DNA of 64,000 nucleotides from Pseudidiomarina aestuarii. Lineage in GTDB: Bacteria; Pseudomonadota; Gammaproteobacteria; Enterobacterales; Alteromonadaceae. Shown here one piece after another: positions 51,677 to 60,747 of the stretch. The position numbers and the translations under genes are program-made. The notes under the pieces were generated by a model, which worked only from the letters and a program-made list of their open reading frames with translations, did not search any database and was not told the origin of the DNA. The stretch lies in NCBI RefSeq assembly GCF_003987355.1, contig NZ_PIPR01000003.1, positions 1 to 64,000 of the forward strand. The letters are read 5' to 3'. Position 1 is the first letter of the stretch, and every line of letters starts with the position of its first letter.

Positions 51677-52972
51677 CTACCACCAAATGAATAAGCCGAT
51701 TGCCATCGCAAGCCCAATAAAGGGTACGACAACAGTGACTGCTGCGACAGGCCAGTAAGCAGCCTGATGGGTTTCACGACAAATTGCGCGAATGGTGGTC
51801 ACGACATAACCATTGTGTGGCAATGAATCGAGAGCACCAGATGAAATAGCCACAATTCGATGGAGTTGGTCCGGGTTTACGCCAGCATCGATGTAATGCG
51901 GTCCCAACACCGGTAGCGCAATGGCTTGACCGCCTGATGCGGAGCCGGTTAAACCTGCAATAACACTGACCGCAACGGCCGCGCCCACCAATTCATTACC
52001 TGGCAGGCTAGTCATAAAGGCAACCGCTTCACCAAACGCGGGGGTAATTTTGGCGATACTACCAAAACCAACAACAGCGGCTGTGTTGCCAATAGCAATC
52101 AGCGCCCCAGTGGAAGCCTCCGCAATAGCAGAAGACACGTTGATAAAGTAACGATAGTTGATGATAGCAATTGCCAGTACACCACCAGTGAGTGCGATGA
52201 TCAGAGCATTTTGCTTGAGTTCGTCGTGGAATAAAAAGCTTAAGGTCAGCACCACCATTAACGGCACCAAACCACTGACAGGGTGAGGTAGCTTACGATC
52301 AGCTATTTCAGGGTCACCCTCACGCGTTTCGAATCGCTCACCGTTAGCGACGGCTTTGTTGATGAGCTTACGTAACCACCAATAGCCGAAAATTGCCATG
52401 AAGACGGCAACCACAAGGCTGACCTCCCATGCTGCATAAGGCGAGGTGCCCAAGTATTGAATAGGAATCCAGTTCTGAATTTCCGGTGAGCCAGCGGAGG
52501 TCATCGTGAACGTGACCGAGCCAAAGGCAAGTGCTGCGGGAATAAAGCGGCGCGGTAAGTCGGCGTCTTTAAATAATGAGAGGGCCATGGGATAGACCGA
52601 GAAGGCCACCACAAATACGCTGACACCACCGTAGGTTAAAATGGCACAAGCCAAAACCACTGCTAATACAGCCTGCTGCCGTCCAAGTTTGCCGATAATC
52701 CAGCGTGCCACCGAATCCGCTGCGCCCGTATCTTCCATGAACTTACCGAATAAAGAGCCGAGCAAAAACATAAAGAACCAAGCCGCGACGAAACTGGCGA
52801 AGCCATCCATATATGCGCTTACAAAATTTACATCGCCGGTGAATAGCGGAACGTTGCTGCACAAAGCTACAATGACCGCGCACAATGGAGCGCTGATGAA
52901 TAGATTCATACCGCGCAGCGTCAGGACGATGAGCAGGGCAAGCCCGCCAACCAAGCCAATCATGCTTAACAT
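51677..52972 (-). CDS. GntP family carboxylate permease
   Basis: This 431-residue protein has about 12 membrane helices and GntP-family features, with blocks FFMFLLGSLFGKFMEDTGAA and GLTGSASGGQAIALPVLGP and the C-terminal ISSGALDSLPHNGYVV. Members import gluconate, hydroxybutyrate or other short carboxylates with protons. It is the first gene of the minus-strand operon whose next gene activates a carboxylate, so import of an organic acid is likely. The start is divergent from the TonB-dependent receptor gene. Confidence 0.87.
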   Translation of the reverse strand: MLSMIGLVGGLALLIVLTLRGMNLFISAPLCAVIVALCSNVPLFTGDVNFVSAYMDGFASFVAAWFFMFLLGSLFGKFMEDTGAADSVARWIIGKLGRQQAVLAVVLACAILTYGGVSVFVVAFSVYPMALSLFKDADLPRRFIPAALAFGSVTFTMTSAGSPEIQNWIPIQYLGTSPYAAWEVSLVVAVFMAIFGYWWLRKLINKAVANGERFETREGDPEIADRKLPHPVSGLVPLMVVLTLSFLFHDELKQNALIIALTGGVLAIAIINYRYFINVSSAIAEASTGALIAIGNTAAVVGFGSIAKITPAFGEAVAFMTSLPGNELVGAAVAVSVIAGLTGSASGGQAIALPVLGPHYIDAGVNPDQLHRIVAISSGALDSLPHNGYVVTTIRAICRETHQAAYWPVAAVTVVVPFIGLAMAIGLFIWW

Positions 52973-53056
52973 GCACTACCTCGTTATCATTTTTATGTGT
53001 ATCAGGTATGCCACGACCCGTACGACGTTGCTCACTATGCGCGAGGGCCGCACAAT

Positions 53057-53086
53057 TTTACATAGTACTAACGTACAGAATACAAC
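53057..53086 (+). promoter_or_regulatory. Weak promoter candidate for the TonB-dependent receptor
   Basis: TTTACA and TACAAC are 18 bases apart, about 115 bases before the receptor start. Both elements are imperfect. Confidence 0.3.
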
Positions 53087-53202
53087 GTGAATACTTTGCG
53101 CTAGGGTAAGCATGCCATGACCATTAGGATGTGCCAAACGGCACTCAGAACAACATAACAACCCATATGAAAACAACAACTCGAATTCGGGAGAACGAGA
53201 CC

Positions 53203-55473
53203 ATGAGTCAGCCCAAGCACACACAAACATTTCGGCATTCGCTCGTAGCAATGGCTATTGCATCGGTGGTTGCGATGCCGGCAGTTGCGCAAGAAGCCAA
53301 TGCTGATAACGCGCAAGCGAGCGACGATTACAAAGGTTTAGAGCGTATTGAAGTCACTGCGCGTCGCCGTACAGAGAGTATTCAGGAAGTTCCAGTTTCT
53401 GTTTCTTCGTTCAGTGCGGGTGACCTTGCTGAAATTGGTGCGGAAGACATTACCGAACTGCAACAACGCATTCCAAATACCACATTGCAAGTCAGCCGTG
53501 GTACTAACTCAACACTAACCGCGTACATTCGTGGTGTGGGCCAACAAGATCCACTGTGGGGTTTTGAGCCTGGCGTTGGTATTTATATTGATGATGTGTA
53601 TATCGCCCGGCCACAAGGTGCGGTGCTCGAAGTTCTGGACTTAGAGCGTATCGAAGTATTGCGAGGCCCGCAGGGCACACTTTACGGCAAAAACACCATC
53701 GGTGGTGCTCTGAAGTATGTCACCAAAGAACTGACCGGCTATGATGAATTTAGCGTGCAAGGTACGGTGGGTACCTATGGACAGAAAGACCTGAAAGTAT
53801 CTGGTCAGACGGCTTTATCTGACAGTTTCTTTGTAGGTGGCGCATTAGCGACACTGAACCGTGATGGTTTTGGTGAGTTCGTAAATACGGGTGATGAGAA
53901 CTACAACAAAGAGTTAATGACCGGTCGGGTGAGCGCGAAATGGTTGGTTTCTGACGACGTCAGCGCCAAGTTCATGTACGACAAAACCAAAGACGACTCG
54001 AACTCGAAGGGTGGCTATCGTCTAACCTCATCGCAGTTGACTGGACAAGAACCGTATCAAAGCGTGTATGACTCCAACACTGCAATGCCAGTCGACAACC
54101 TTGTCGAAACGGAAGGCTATTCACTGACCATCGATTGGGACATCAACGAGAATTGGGCATTTAAATCGGTAACCGCCGCTCGCGAAGGTTACACCATGAC
54201 CAATATCGATTTCGATTCTACAGGTGCTGGCGCGTTATTAGTTCCTGCAGACTACGAAGATGAACAAACCACCCAAGAGTTCCAGTTAAGTTACGCGAAA
54301 GACCGCACCACATTTGTGGGTGGTGTCTATTACTACGACGGCGAAGCGTGCGGTATTTTCGGTACGGTGTTGCCACAATTATTGGGCGTTGGCCTAACCA
54401 TTGATAATGGCGGTTGTGTTGATACCAAGAGCACGGCTTTGTACGGTCAAATTAACTATGACATGACCGATAATTTCTCGTTCACGGTCGGTGGTCGTTA
54501 TACCGAAGATGAGAAGTCAGCGAACGTACTGCGCCAGACTTTCTTGGGCGTGAAATTCCTTGATCGTTCAGGTTCAGCAACTTTGTTGTCGACCAACTCT
54601 GACTTTAGTGCTGAAGAAAAGTGGACTCATTTCTCGCCACACGCCAGCATGCGTTACCGTATCACCGATGACACTATGGTCTACGGTAGTTATAGCAACG
54701 GCTTTAAGTCGGGTGGTGTAGACATGCGTGCAGACGCCACGTTGAACCCCGATGCTGTGATTCCATACGACCCAGAGATTGTTGATACTTATGAAGCGGG
54801 TATTAAAACTGAATTCTGGGATGACCGCATTCGCTTAAATGCAGCTTGGTTCTTGTCGAACTACTCCGATATGCAGGTCACTGTGCAACGTGCAGTGCCA
54901 GCAGGCGTAGCTTCACAAGTATTGAACGCTGCTGAAGCAACGGTTTACGGATTTGAAATTGAAGCTGTGGCCGCTGTTACCGACAGCCTGAACGTCACCG
55001 CCATGATGGGTAACGTGAACGCAGCATTTGATTCTGTTCGGTTCTTCGACCCTGTCGCACAGGAAACAACGGACGTTTCTGACATTTGGTCCTTTGCGAA
55101 TACGCCAGAATTGGTTGCAAACTTAGGGTTCAACCAGAGCCTTGAGAATGAGTATGGTCAATGGGTTTGGTCAGGCAACATGGCTTATCGCAGCGAAACT
55201 CAAATCTTTGAAGTGCCATCGATGTTGGATATGGGCGGCTATAGCCTCTTCAATACCAGCTTGATGTGGTACTCCAATGACGGCAACTGGTCTGCTGGCT
55301 TGCATGTGAAAAACATCGGCAACAAAGTATATCGGTTAGCTGGTTATAACTTCGCAGCACCTCGTGACGCGAACGGTAATCGCACTGGCCCAGGTTTGGG
55401 TGGTGAAGATACTATCGTTGGTTACTACGGCGACCCGCGTACTGTCTCCCTGACTGTGGGGTATCGTTTCTAA
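53203..55473 (+). CDS. TonB-dependent outer-membrane receptor
   Basis: This protein of 756 residues has a signal peptide (to about residue 32, VVAMPAVAQEA), a TonB box and plug domain (about 45-165: IEVTARRRTESIQEVPVSV, LRGPQGTLYGKNTIGGAL) and a 22-strand beta barrel ending in the C-terminal aromatic TVGYRF. It imports a ligand too large or scarce for porins, driven by TonB. It is divergent from a permease-ligase-hydrolase operon and next to the CrbR-type regulator, which suggests a carbon-source rather than a siderophore ligand. The start follows GGGAG at nine bases. Confidence 0.88.
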   Translation: MSQPKHTQTFRHSLVAMAIASVVAMPAVAQEANADNAQASDDYKGLERIEVTARRRTESIQEVPVSVSSFSAGDLAEIGAEDITELQQRIPNTTLQVSRGTNSTLTAYIRGVGQQDPLWGFEPGVGIYIDDVYIARPQGAVLEVLDLERIEVLRGPQGTLYGKNTIGGALKYVTKELTGYDEFSVQGTVGTYGQKDLKVSGQTALSDSFFVGGALATLNRDGFGEFVNTGDENYNKELMTGRVSAKWLVSDDVSAKFMYDKTKDDSNSKGGYRLTSSQLTGQEPYQSVYDSNTAMPVDNLVETEGYSLTIDWDINENWAFKSVTAAREGYTMTNIDFDSTGAGALLVPADYEDEQTTQEFQLSYAKDRTTFVGGVYYYDGEACGIFGTVLPQLLGVGLTIDNGGCVDTKSTALYGQINYDMTDNFSFTVGGRYTEDEKSANVLRQTFLGVKFLDRSGSATLLSTNSDFSAEEKWTHFSPHASMRYRITDDTMVYGSYSNGFKSGGVDMRADATLNPDAVIPYDPEIVDTYEAGIKTEFWDDRIRLNAAWFLSNYSDMQVTVQRAVPAGVASQVLNAAEATVYGFEIEAVAAVTDSLNVTAMMGNVNAAFDSVRFFDPVAQETTDVSDIWSFANTPELVANLGFNQSLENEYGQWVWSGNMAYRSETQIFEVPSMLDMGGYSLFNTSLMWYSNDGNWSAGLHVKNIGNKVYRLAGYNFAAPRDANGNRTGPGLGGEDTIVGYYGDPRTVSLTVGYRF

Positions 55474-55486
55474 CCCCGCACAGTTG

Positions 55487-55511
55487 TTGCCGGGGCATTT
55501 TGCTCCGGCAA
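55487..55511 (+). other. Hairpin between the receptor and the CrbR-type gene
   Basis: TTGCCGGGGC and GCTCCGGCAA pair over ten bases (one G-T wobble). A T-run is missing, so it is a weak terminator or an mRNA-stabilising hairpin. Confidence 0.5.
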
Positions 55512-55577
55512 TGACTGACTTTTACATTCGGACACGCTAGCATGGGGTATCCTTTTTCCAACGATCAAACCAATAAC

Positions 55578-56246
55578 ATGGCCCGTGCAATTATTGCCGA
55601 CGATCATCCTTTATTCCGAGCTGCCCTCCGTCAAGCTTTGACGGAAACATTGGCAACCGACATTAAAGAGGCAGCAACCTTTCATCAATTGTTGTCCATG
55701 TTACAAGCCGAACCTCAAATTGAACTTATCTTGCTGGATTTATCCATGCCAGGGAATCGAGGTTTGACGGGACTGACGTCGTTACGCAGCCGCTATCCAG
55801 ATATTCTGGTGGTGATTGTATCTGCCAATGAACATCCACAAGTCATCCGGCAAGCAATGGCGTATGGCGCCAGTGCCTACATTCCAAAGTCTATGCCACT
55901 GAATGAGCTGCAACATGCCGTCGAAACCGTATTAGCCGGTGACACTTGGTTACCTGAACACTTGGTCGGTGAATTAGCGTTAGCAGAAAACGACCCGTCG
56001 GTTGAATTTGCACGCCGTTTGGAGCAGTTAACGCCGCAACAATTCCGTGTGCTGGAGTGTTTAGCGGATGGTCTGTTGAATAAGCAAATTGCTTATGAAT
56101 TAAACGTGCAAGAGACGACGATTAAACAACATGTCTCTGCCATTCTGCGGAAATTAAATGTCATCAACCGCACGCAAGCGGGCGTGGTCTTCAAGCAAAT
56201 GTTGAACGCCACCGACAGCAATACCGACAATCAATCACTTCAATAA
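55578..56246 (+). CDS. crbR: CrbR/ErdR-type LuxR response regulator
   Basis: This protein of 222 residues has a receiver domain (Asp54 in LILLDLSMPGNRG, acidic pair Asp8-Asp9) and a C-terminal LuxR-type helix-turn-helix (LTPQQFRVLECLADGLLNKQIAYEL). Its convergent neighbour is a histidine kinase with a sodium-solute-symporter-like sensor, the pairing of CrbR/CrbS in Vibrio and ErdR/MxtR in Pseudomonas, which switch on acetyl-CoA synthetase. An in-frame ATG 36 bases upstream is possible, but the domain begins here. The 3' end overlaps the kinase gene by 12 bases. Confidence 0.85.
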   Translation: MARAIIADDHPLFRAALRQALTETLATDIKEAATFHQLLSMLQAEPQIELILLDLSMPGNRGLTGLTSLRSRYPDILVVIVSANEHPQVIRQAMAYGASAYIPKSMPLNELQHAVETVLAGDTWLPEHLVGELALAENDPSVEFARRLEQLTPQQFRVLECLADGLLNKQIAYELNVQETTIKQHVSAILRKLNVINRTQAGVVFKQMLNATDSNTDNQSLQ

Positions 56247-59200
56247 TTGCTTCAACAAGCGTTTCAATGCCACCGTCTTGATGGGTTTTGGAATAAAGGC
56301 TGCGCGTTCGGCAATGGCTTGCTCACGCACTTGTTCATCTGGATCCGCTGAGTTGATGATAGCGGGCAATGAAGGGTTGTTGAGCTGTGTGCGAATCGCC
56401 TGCAGCACTTGAATCCCAGTTTCGCCATGGTCGAGGTGATAATCCAAAATCAAACCATCCGGCAAAGTGCTTGGCTCGTCCGGTAGCTCGAAAGCACCAC
56501 CTGCCGTCAATACCCTGGCTCCCCAGCTGGTCAGCAATTGCTCCATAGCGACAAGAACGCGAGAATCATTGTCGACCACCCAGAGAGTTTTCCCGTGCAA
56601 GAAGTTATCGTTGGTGGCGCGACTTAAGGCTGGCGCGCGGCGCTTTTGCTTCTGCCAACGGGCCACGGGTAAGCGCAACACGAAACTTGTGCCGCGATTG
56701 ACCTCAGAGTGAAATTCCAACGGGATATCCAGCAATCTACACATACGCTCAACTATGGCGAGGCCCAAACCGATGCCTGGGTTATCGCCTTTTTGATCCA
56801 ATTGGTGAAATTCGCGGAAAATGTTCTCGCGCTGGTCCGCAGGAATGCCACGACCGGTATCAATAATGTGGAGGTCAACAGCGTTACCGCGCCGTCGCGT
56901 GCCAATGACAATGCGTCCCGTATCCGTGTAACGAATGGCATTCGACAGCAGGTTTTGAACAATTCTCGATAGCAGCTTACGATCGGTATCGACCCATGCG
57001 CTGGAACCTATGTAGCGAATTTTAATGTGCTTATCAGCGGCGATGACTTGTTGCGTTTCCACCAGTGGCAGCAGGATATCGTTGAGTGCGGTCACTTGCC
57101 TATTGACCGGCAGGTTACCGGCCTCTAAACGAGTCATCTCAAGCAGCATCGTCAATAGTTCTTCGGCATTTTGTAGCGATTGTTGCAGTTGTCGCGCCAG
57201 TGCTCCGGTCTCACCTTGTAAGCGTTGTTGTAACATATCGCAGAACAGCGTGGCGGCATTGAAAGGCTGCATCAAGTCGTGACTAACCGCCGCAAAAAAA
57301 CGCGATTTACTCTGATGTGCGCGTTCTTCGGCTTGTTTGGCGTTGAGAAGCTCTTGGGTCCGTTCAAGAACTCGTTGCTCAAGCTCTGCGTTAATGCGTT
57401 CGAGTTCCCGCTGCGCCTGCACCAACTCGGTAATATCTGTGTAGGTGGTTACAAAGCCACCATCTGGCATGGGTGCGCCTTGCAGCTCAATCACATGCTC
57501 ACCTTGCTGGCGTTGGTAACGATAAGCGCTACCGGCCCGCAAGTACTGCAAACGTTTGTCGATTTCGGCGTCAATATCGGCGTGCACACCGTCGCCTAGC
57601 AGACCTCTGTTAGCGTTATAGCGCAGCAAGTCAGCTACGGGCATACCTGCTTGCACAAACCCTTGCGGGTACTGAAATACCTCCAGGTAGCGACGGTTCC
57701 ATGCTACTAAACGGAGCTCTTGGTCTACCACGCTGATACCCTGTGGTATGTTTTCCACCGACGCTTGCAGTAATTCCCGATTAAATTTGTAAAGCTGCGA
57801 CGCTTGCGTTGCCCAAGTCACCACTTGCGAAATCGGTACACCCGGTTGTTGGGTGATCGCATCGAGCAGGATTCGACTGGCAGCACTACCAATCACCGCA
57901 GCAAGCTCGCGCTCCACTCGCGCAAGTATAGGTGCCGGCACAAAATCATCAGTGGGCGCACTGTTCAGATCGATTTGTAATCGTTCCGCTAAGCGATCCA
58001 GTTCGACCGTATCAAAAAACCGAGCCAGTACTTGGCGCAGCCGTCCCCAGTTAATAGGTTGATGCTGATACAGCTCTGGGTGCCCACCTGTGGGGTCAAC
58101 GAATAGTTTCGTTTGCCGCTTTTCTATGGAGTTACTGCGAAATAACAACGAACCCAGAATGAAGAGCGCGATATTACAGCCCAGACTCAACAAGATGCCA
58201 TTACTCATGGCAACGTCAGTGAGCTCACGTTGACTGTGAATAGCCGGAGTTAGCAGAAAAATCACCCACAAGGTTGTGCCAATGATGATACCTGCTGCAG
58301 CCCCTGCTTTGTTTGCTCGCGACCAAATCAAGCCGCCTAACATAGCTGGTGCCAGTTGCGCCAGCAGCGCAAGTGACAACAGACCGGCATTCACCAGTGG
58401 CATGTTGGCTTCGGTGAGCTTATGAAAACCAAATGACAAGCCAATAATCACAATAATTGTGGAGCGACGAATACCGAGGATCCGCGCCGGGCTGAAAGTG
58501 AATTTACGCAGCCGTTGGTCGGTGAGGCGCAGCCACAACGGCATAATCACGTCGTTCGACATCATGATACTCAGTGCCAACGTAGCGATGATCACCATGC
58601 TGGTGGCTGACGCTAAGCCACCTATAAACGCCACCAGCGTCATTATTGGTTGTTCAGCATGCAACAGTAAGCTCAGCATAAACGTGTCGCTGCGGGCTGC
58701 CTCGGGAACCAGAATCAAGCCTGCTAGGGCAATCGGGAGAATGAAGAAGTTAATCGCGAATAAGTACAGCGGGAAAGCCCACCGCGCCGTCCGTAGCTCT
58801 TCGGGATCGTTATTCTCTATGTAGGACACATGAAATTGTCGCGGCAACACGAACATCGAAATTGCCCCGAGCAAAATATGAGTCACATACACAAACCCAC
58901 CACTGGGCAACCCTGCCATGACTTCGGCAACGCGGGGTTCTTGAGCCGCTCGCACAAACAAGTCGCCAATGCCATCGAACAACCCGTAGGTCACGAAGAT
59001 ACCCACAGTCATAAACGCACCGAGCTTGACGACCGATTCAAAGGCGACTGCGTCCATCAATCCATTGTGTTGTTCAGCGAGGCTCAAGCGTCGTGTTCCG
59101 AACAAAATCGCAAATCCCATCATGGCTAAGGCAACCAGCGCTGCAACGTCACCAAACCAGGGTAGCGGCTGCGAATCAAAGCCTGTCACCATGGCAAAAC

Positions 59201-59612
59201 TGCCAGTTACTGCTCGTAACTGCAGCGCAATGTAGGGGACAATACCTACCAGCGCTATTAACGCAACGACGACAGATAGTGTCGCGTTCTTGCCGTAGCG
59301 ACTACCAATCATGTCGGCGATAGAAGTCAGGTTTTGTTGCTTACAGGCGTGCAATAGCCGCATTTGCAGTGAGTGCAAAAAGATAAAGACGATGATGGCG
59401 CCGACATAGGTCGGAGCCATGGCCCACCCATAATACGCTGACTGCGTAATAGTGCCGTAGAAGGCCCAGGTCGTGCAGTGAATGCCTTGTGCCAGTGCGT
59501 AACGATAGGGTTTGACTTGATTGGCCGGTCGCCGGTCGCCGCGGTAAGCAATAGAATAGAGAATGGCAATGTAGCCAACCGCAACAAGAACCGTGAGCCA
59601 GATGGAGAGCAT
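56235..59612 (-). CDS. crbS: CrbS/CbrA-type hybrid histidine kinase with symporter domain
   Basis: This 1125-residue protein begins with a sodium:solute symporter-like domain of about 13 helices (residues 1-480). It is followed by a PAS domain (near 620-730, VENIPQGISVVDQELRLVAWN), a coiled coil, HisKA with His778 (AAVSHDLMQPFNAATLF), HATPase and a C-terminal receiver with Asp1057 (GLILDYHLDHGE). The layout matches CrbS and CbrA, kinases that sense carbon state. The receiver could act as a phosphorelay or sink. Its start overlaps the TRIC gene by one base. Confidence 0.9.
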   Translation of the reverse strand: MLSIWLTVLVAVGYIAILYSIAYRGDRRPANQVKPYRYALAQGIHCTTWAFYGTITQSAYYGWAMAPTYVGAIIVFIFLHSLQMRLLHACKQQNLTSIADMIGSRYGKNATLSVVVALIALVGIVPYIALQLRAVTGSFAMVTGFDSQPLPWFGDVAALVALAMMGFAILFGTRRLSLAEQHNGLMDAVAFESVVKLGAFMTVGIFVTYGLFDGIGDLFVRAAQEPRVAEVMAGLPSGGFVYVTHILLGAISMFVLPRQFHVSYIENNDPEELRTARWAFPLYLFAINFFILPIALAGLILVPEAARSDTFMLSLLLHAEQPIMTLVAFIGGLASATSMVIIATLALSIMMSNDVIMPLWLRLTDQRLRKFTFSPARILGIRRSTIIVIIGLSFGFHKLTEANMPLVNAGLLSLALLAQLAPAMLGGLIWSRANKAGAAAGIIIGTTLWVIFLLTPAIHSQRELTDVAMSNGILLSLGCNIALFILGSLLFRSNSIEKRQTKLFVDPTGGHPELYQHQPINWGRLRQVLARFFDTVELDRLAERLQIDLNSAPTDDFVPAPILARVERELAAVIGSAASRILLDAITQQPGVPISQVVTWATQASQLYKFNRELLQASVENIPQGISVVDQELRLVAWNRRYLEVFQYPQGFVQAGMPVADLLRYNANRGLLGDGVHADIDAEIDKRLQYLRAGSAYRYQRQQGEHVIELQGAPMPDGGFVTTYTDITELVQAQRELERINAELEQRVLERTQELLNAKQAEERAHQSKSRFFAAVSHDLMQPFNAATLFCDMLQQRLQGETGALARQLQQSLQNAEELLTMLLEMTRLEAGNLPVNRQVTALNDILLPLVETQQVIAADKHIKIRYIGSSAWVDTDRKLLSRIVQNLLSNAIRYTDTGRIVIGTRRRGNAVDLHIIDTGRGIPADQRENIFREFHQLDQKGDNPGIGLGLAIVERMCRLLDIPLEFHSEVNRGTSFVLRLPVARWQKQKRRAPALSRATNDNFLHGKTLWVVDNDSRVLVAMEQLLTSWGARVLTAGGAFELPDEPSTLPDGLILDYHLDHGETGIQVLQAIRTQLNNPSLPAIINSADPDEQVREQAIAERAAFIPKPIKTVALKRLLKQLLK

Positions 59613-60235
59613 CAGCGCGGTCCACCGTGTTCATGAAATACCGTGAGTGTCCATTGCCAACGAATGGCACCGAGTCGCATGAGTAAGGTTGTAAGTCCGC
59701 CAACTAACAGGGCCAAAGCTGGCGTAAACTCAACCATGACCACGTACACCGAACCACCGACTAAACAGGTGGTCGCATAGAGCTCCCCTTTTAACACCAT
59801 GGGAATGTCGCGAACCAACACATCACGCAGCATACCGCCAAAACAAGCGCTCATGGTGCCCATAATCACGCAAATCAGTGGCGAGAATCCCGCCATCATT
59901 GCCTTCTGCGCGCCCATCACAGTGAAAAATGCCACCCCAACCGCATCGGCGACCAACAGAGTGGTTTGATGAATGTAATCGCGGAGTCGGAGCCATAAAA
60001 TAGTGAGCACAGCAGCCGCGGCAATGGTGTACAGGTAAATTGGGTCATGCACCCAAAATACCGGCAAGTCGAGCATCAAATCGCGCAGGGTACCACCACC
60101 AATAGCCGTCACCGCAGCTAATACAATCACACCGAAGCCATCCAAATTTTTGCGAAACGCCAACAAGGTGCCCGCTACCGCAAAAACAGCGACGCCAAGG
60201 TGATCAACAATGTAGAGCAGAAGTTCCATGTCCAT
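59612..60235 (-). CDS. TRIC-type (UPF0126) membrane protein
   Basis: This 207-residue protein has seven helices and two repeated GGGxLRD-type motifs: AIGGGTLRDLMLD near residue 45 and CFGGMLRDVLVRDIP near residue 131. The glycine-rich turns are those of bacterial trimeric intracellular cation channels (YicG/YadS). It may conduct potassium or act in glycine transport, as proposed for E. coli YicG. Met1 or Met3 are both possible starts. It is upstream of and overlaps the crbS-type gene by one base. Confidence 0.85.
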   Translation of the reverse strand: MDMELLLYIVDHLGVAVFAVAGTLLAFRKNLDGFGVIVLAAVTAIGGGTLRDLMLDLPVFWVHDPIYLYTIAAAAVLTILWLRLRDYIHQTTLLVADAVGVAFFTVMGAQKAMMAGFSPLICVIMGTMSACFGGMLRDVLVRDIPMVLKGELYATTCLVGGSVYVVMVEFTPALALLVGGLTTLLMRLGAIRWQWTLTVFHEHGGPR

Positions 60236-60280
60236 GCGCGAATCCAGATTAGCTTAGTTGTGTAAACACTCCCTATTTAA

Positions 60281-60321
60281 CCAGTTTTTCGTTAGAATGC
60301 CCGACTATTCGCAAAAACTGG
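60281..60321 (+). promoter_or_regulatory. Inverted repeat and -10 element in the yajC leader
   Basis: CCAGTTTTT (60281-60289) and AAAAACTGG (60313-60321) form a 9-bp inverted repeat. Between them TAGAAT (60293-60298) is followed by the GC-rich TGCCCGAC, a -10 with a stringent-type discriminator. A -35 at normal spacing is not clear. Confidence 0.4.
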
Positions 60322-60392
60322 TCGATAGGGCTTGTTTACTTTAAAGTGAGCCCCATCTCTATCCAAACTATTTTTATAAAAAGGGGACTTTC

Positions 60393-60728
60393 ATGGACTT
60401 TTTAATCGGTACAGCCTACGCGCAAGACGCGGGTGCACAGCAAGGTGGCGGCATGGAACTTATTTTCATGTTGGTCATGTTTGGTTTGATTTTCTATTTC
60501 ATGATTTATCGTCCGCAAGCGAAACGCGTCAAGCAACATAAAGAATTGATTGCCAGCGTCAGCAAAGGTGACGAAGTATTAATGAATGGTGGCATGGTTG
60601 GCCGCATCACGAAATTAAGCGAAGACAAAGATTTTATGGTCATCGCATTATCTGAAGGCGTTGAAGTGACGGTACAAAAATCAGCAGTCACTGCAGTACT
60701 GCCGAAAGGAACCATGAAGTCTCTGTAA
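60393..60728 (+). CDS. yajC: Preprotein translocase subunit YajC
   Basis: YajC is a small subunit of the SecDF-YajC complex. The 111-residue protein has one membrane helix (about residues 20-38, MELIFMLVMFGLIFYFMIY) and the conserved RPQAKRVKQHKELIASVSKGDEV block after it, followed by a cytoplasmic beta domain. AAAAGGGG lies before the ATG. It is 19 bases from secD. It normally follows tgt; here it opens its own operon, so it needs its own promoter. Confidence 0.96.
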   Translation: MDFLIGTAYAQDAGAQQGGGMELIFMLVMFGLIFYFMIYRPQAKRVKQHKELIASVSKGDEVLMNGGMVGRITKLSEDKDFMVIALSEGVEVTVQKSAVTAVLPKGTMKSL

Positions 60729-60747
60729 TAAGAGCTAAGGATCTGTT

